Assembly (NCBI GenBank): GCA_903813345.2 | Contig: CAIIXF020000010.1 | Location: forward strand, 7,801,169-7,865,168 | Direction: 5' to 3' | Source of the DNA: Owenia fusiformis | Lineage: Eukaryota; Annelida; Polychaeta; Sabellida; Oweniidae | DNA length: 64,000 nucleotides | Shown here: positions 60,931-64,000 of the stretch, piece after piece | Layout: every line of letters begins with the position of its first letter | Position numbering within the stretch: position 1 is the first letter of the stretch | Notes under the pieces: generated by a model | Databases searched by the model: none | The model's input: only the letters and a program-made list of their open reading frames with translations | What the model was told of the DNA's origin: nothing | Translations under genes and position numbers: made by a program

Positions 60931-63900
60931 TAGTATTTATTTATTTTATTTATTTATTTATTCAGAACTACGCTTTTGTATCAGCGGCACACTTTCAAAG
61001 GTGCGTCTTTACAATAAAACATAATATATCTAAAACTGAGTCTTAAGTATCTTTAAGATTGCACTAAAACTTTAATGGTTAAAATAGGTTTCCTATGCGA
61101 CTAAAATACTAAATAACTAATACATCTTAAGTAAAAACATTTTAGATACTGTGTCAAATGTTGAACCTAAATCTTGTCCCCCAAGTCTAAAAGCCTCATC
61201 ACCTAGAATCCATTGAAGTTTATATTCAGGTGAAGACGCGAAGAATGTTTCACTCAGGGCAGATGGAATTTTGCTTTCAATTGTTTTGAAGAACACATTA
61301 CGATGGTCATTATAGTGGGGACAGAGTAGAAGTCTATGTTCTACCGTTTCAATCATATTTGTACAAAAATTGCAATTGGGGTCCGAAAGTTTATTTTTCC
61401 ATCTACATGTTTCACTTTTTAATTGGAACTTTCCTAATCTCGCAAGGAACTTTATCCTTGCGCCCTGAAAGTCATAGTCATTTCTAAGGTAGTTTTGAAG
61501 TCCTTTTCTGGTGGAAAGCGTACTATAAAAGGATAAGGATGATTTTTGATCAATTTCATTCTTAGTATAAGATTTACATTCTTCCCTTATCCTGTTATCG
61601 TATTCATTAATCATTTCATCAGAATCATGACTTATGCCATCGAAACCGATGGAGGACAGAATGTCATCCATTTGTTCAATGTATTTCCAGCTATTGGTTT
61701 TATTATTTTTTAGTCTATGTGACAAAGCTGCGATGAGGTTGCTTATAAGAGAATTCTCACTTTTGCCTAAAAGATGAAAAAAGTATTCAACTTGTCGTTT
61801 CAGCACAATCAAAAGAATAGGAGTCCATCCTAGCTCGTTTATAGCGCCAATATATGCCGGAGTGCTTTTGATATTGAAAATTGCTCGCGCTGCGTTATAT
61901 TGCATCGACTGAAGTTTATTTCTGATCACTTTTGTATCTGTAACCCATACACCACACCCATGTAAGATGCTTGGTAGAAATTTACTTGTATATAACGTGT
62001 TCCCAAAATCAATCCTCTTAGCATTGAGATGTTTACTAAGGGTATATGAAATATGGTTTTTCAGCTTGACCGCGTTTGGCGCAAGTTTGTCAATGATGTG
62101 ACAAGAATCTTTTAAGGACCTATCAATAAAAATTCCTAGGTATTTATATGTTTGAACCTCATTTAATTTTAGATCTCCCAAAGACCAAAGTTTAAGTTTA
62201 TCAATTTTCTTACCTATGACCATAATTTTGGATTTTTTCTCACTAAATCTAAACCCCCATTTAATTGCGAACTTATTTGCAACTTGTAACATAGATTTCA
62301 AGTCATTTTCAGATTGACCGAGAAGGACAATGTCATCAGCCCACATCAAACTTGGGAATTTTTGGTCCTTAAATGAGATCCCAACATTCGCTTTTAAAAG
62401 TTCGTCTTGGAGATCTGTCATTACAATTGAAAACAGTGTTGTGGAAAGAGTACAACCCTGCTTTACACCACAAGTTGTGGTGAACCATGAATCTCCAATG
62501 TATCCATTATTTAACTTTACTTTGTTCTTTATGTTTTTATACATCTCTCTCAACAATCGCCATGCTTTGCCTCTAACGCCTTTTTCCCAAAGTTTAATAA
62601 ACAAAAGGTCGCGATCCATGACGTCAAATGCCTTGGAAATATCAAGGAATGCAAGGAAGGTTTTTTCATTCTTATCTTTTCTTAGGCTGCATAATGCTTT
62701 CAATTTAAAAACATGGTTTTCAAGACGCTGATTTTTCCTATATGCTCCTTGAAAATCTCCAAACACATTTTTGCTTTCGAAAAAGGACATAAGATGAGTA
62801 TTTACTAAAGAACAAAAAAGTTTGTAAACATTTGAAGTAATAGTGATTCCTCTAAAATTGTCAAGTGATTCATTAACTCCGCCTTTATGAAGGGGTTTTA
62901 AAATACCTTCCTTCCATTGGGATGGATATGTTTCATGTGTTTTACAAATTTTAAAAATATCTAGGAGTGTTCTAATCATTGATGTACCTCCATACTTAAT
63001 GAATTCATAGGGTATCATATCAGTCCCTACTGCTTTACCATTTGGGAGTCGTTTTATATGTGAGACTAAAGTTTCGGAATCAAAGATGAGTTGATCGATG
63101 ATATCAAAGTCGAAATGGCTGGAATGCGGATCATTTAGCTTGTTTTCAATATTGTCAAGCTTCTCCGCATGTTTTGATATTTCAATCTCTGGTGATTGTG
63201 GGTTGCGATTTTTGGGGCCAACATTAGCCCAGTAGTCATTCATTATTTTAGCGACTCTTTTTGGGTCATCAATAATTATATCCGGGTATTCGGGGTGTTG
63301 TACTTTTATGGGGGTATCATTTTGCTGATTAAACATATTAAGAGTTCGCCAGTAAGATCTTGAGCTTGATGATTTTTTAGAAGCATTTTTAGTAAGAACC
63401 TTTATGTGTTTTCTTACCATCTTTTCTTTAATATATTGTCGGACTCGGTCTTTCCTTTCAATATAAATTTTCCAAATATCGTCAAAACAATCGAGATCGG
63501 AGAGGCCAGAGGCTCGCCAGTACCTACAAAACTGGTTAGCTTCCTTACGACTCTGGATGAGCTTTTTTAGTTCTTTATCCCAAAAGGATCTATGGTTTAG
63601 TGATATGTTCATGTGACCAATCGTGTTATTCCCTGTATTAATGACTTTATCCCTCCAACAGACCCACATTTCTTCAGGGGTTGCAAAAACCTTGGGGTTC
63701 CAGTCTGCAAAATCATCATTTAAAGCAGACTTAAAAAGTTTCCAATCTGTTTTATCATTCATTTTCCAAAGGCATGCATCAGGACTGGTTTTGTTAATAT
63801 GTCTCAAAACTGGCTTACATGAGTTTGTACTAGATTTTTTTATATCAAAATCCGTCATAATCATGCAGTGGTCGCTTCCAATTGAAAAATTACCTTCCTC

Positions 63901-64000
63901 ATCAATTATCATAGAGGAAAGCTTATCATAAAGGGCTTGGTTACATAACAAGTAATCAATTGTGGATGTTATATTTCCTCGAAACCATGTATATGAACCA
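60931..64000 (-). mobile_element. Non-LTR retrotransposon (LINE), 3' part
   Basis: On the minus strand a long ORF is followed by a 3' UTR of about 150 bp and an AATA/AATAA-type microsatellite (60931-60963), a common LINE 3' terminus. The 5' end lies outside the window. Confidence 0.85.
61117..64000 (-). CDS. LINE endonuclease (C-terminal end) and reverse transcriptase ORF, partial
   Basis: The frame is open from the window edge to a stop at 61117, so the true start is outside and more than 960 codons are visible. It opens with the end of an AP-type endonuclease (TWFRGNITSTIDYLL, then GSDHCMI), and continues into RT motifs: LPNGKAVGTDMIPYEFI, NFRGITITSNVYKLF, FLDISKAFDVMDRDLLF, GVKQGCTLSTTLFSI, catalytic MWADDIVLLG and KYLGIFID. 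Near the C-terminus is CNFC...ETVEHRLLLC, a CCHC-type zinc knuckle seen in I/Jockey-superclade LINEs. RT motif C is WADD rather than the usual YADD or FADD. The frame is intact across the visible part, suggesting recent activity. It starts about 700 bp from the LU gene, on the opposite strand. Confidence 0.9.
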   Translation of the reverse strand, partial: GSYTWFRGNITSTIDYLLCNQALYDKLSSMIIDEEGNFSIGSDHCMIMTDFDIKKSSTNSCKPVLRHINKTSPDACLWKMNDKTDWKLFKSALNDDFADWNPKVFATPEEMWVCWRDKVINTGNNTIGHMNISLNHRSFWDKELKKLIQSRKEANQFCRYWRASGLSDLDCFDDIWKIYIERKDRVRQYIKEKMVRKHIKVLTKNASKKSSSSRSYWRTLNMFNQQNDTPIKVQHPEYPDIIIDDPKRVAKIMNDYWANVGPKNRNPQSPEIEISKHAEKLDNIENKLNDPHSSHFDFDIIDQLIFDSETLVSHIKRLPNGKAVGTDMIPYEFIKYGGTSMIRTLLDIFKICKTHETYPSQWKEGILKPLHKGGVNESLDNFRGITITSNVYKLFCSLVNTHLMSFFESKNVFGDFQGAYRKNQRLENHVFKLKALCSLRKDKNEKTFLAFLDISKAFDVMDRDLLFIKLWEKGVRGKAWRLLREMYKNIKNKVKLNNGYIGDSWFTTTCGVKQGCTLSTTLFSIVMTDLQDELLKANVGISFKDQKFPSLMWADDIVLLGQSENDLKSMLQVANKFAIKWGFRFSEKKSKIMVIGKKIDKLKLWSLGDLKLNEVQTYKYLGIFIDRSLKDSCHIIDKLAPNAVKLKNHISYTLSKHLNAKRIDFGNTLYTSKFLPSILHGCGVWVTDTKVIRNKLQSMQYNAARAIFNIKSTPAYIGAINELGWTPILLIVLKRQVEYFFHLLGKSENSLISNLIAALSHRLKNNKTNSWKYIEQMDDILSSIGFDGISHDSDEMINEYDNRIREECKSYTKNEIDQKSSLSFYSTLSTRKGLQNYLRNDYDFQGARIKFLARLGKFQLKSETCRWKNKLSDPNCNFCTNMIETVEHRLLLCPHYNDHRNVFFKTIESKIPSALSETFFASSPEYKLQWILGDEAFRLGGQDLGSTFDTVSKMFLLKMY

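Noticed and set aside
62330-63931. Plus-strand frames opposite the second LINE
   Set aside because: Shadows of the minus-strand RT frame.
1-64000. tRNA, rRNA or other structured RNA genes
   Set aside because: I saw no A-box/B-box pair, rRNA-like block or snRNA-like sequence that I could support by eye; a tRNAscan-SE or Rfam search would decide.

Overview
The window is AT-rich animal nuclear DNA: genes broken into many small exons with GT..AG introns, poly(A) signals, two LINE-type retrotransposons, many short DNA transposons and several tandem arrays. The proteins (CFAP45, MRPL39, TTC3/DZIP3-like, class A GPCR, LU-domain surface protein) point to a bilaterian invertebrate. A lophotrochozoan such as a mollusc, annelid or brachiopod would fit, but the phylum is inference only.

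Gene-rich left half (1-31.3 kb). The 3' part of a TTC3/DZIP3-like RING E3 ubiquitin ligase runs on + (16 exons, 277-12539; its 5' end lies outside the window). It converges with CFAP45, a ciliary inner-tubule protein on - (9 exons, 21614-14818, 551 residues). CFAP45 is head-to-head with MRPL39, a mitochondrial ribosomal protein on + (9 exons, 21859-31281, 345 residues). The two start codons are only 244 bp apart, so they should share a promoter; it holds a perfect CRE and a match to the RFX X-box. CFAP45 exon 1 contributes only the ATG, and intron 1 carries a 5'-truncated LINE. A two-exon Golgi-type glycosyltransferase gene lies antisense inside the 4-kb intron 5 of MRPL39.

Transposon-rich middle (31.3-55 kb). 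The only gene recognised is an intronless class A GPCR (39425-40933) with its own TATA box. Around it are two inverted copies of a TTAA-flanked element (36646-38637 and 43794-44899), one carrying two later insertions; an unusual insert studded with AACG motifs; nested TA-flanked Tc1/mariner elements, the inner one rearranged into a palindrome; several MITEs; and a 51-bp satellite with a three-unit higher-order repeat (49.3-50.7 kb). An orphan CCAAT+TATA promoter-like site sits near 32.0 kb.

Right end (55-64 kb). A four-exon gene on + encodes a secreted, probably GPI-anchored protein with a Thr/Ser-rich stalk and a Ly6/uPAR (three-finger) domain. It is followed by the 3' part of a second LINE on -, whose endonuclease-RT ORF runs off the window edge and whose 3' tail is an AATA-type microsatellite.

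All gene models were built by hand from splice signals, reading phase and remembered family conservation; no alignment or transcript data were available.
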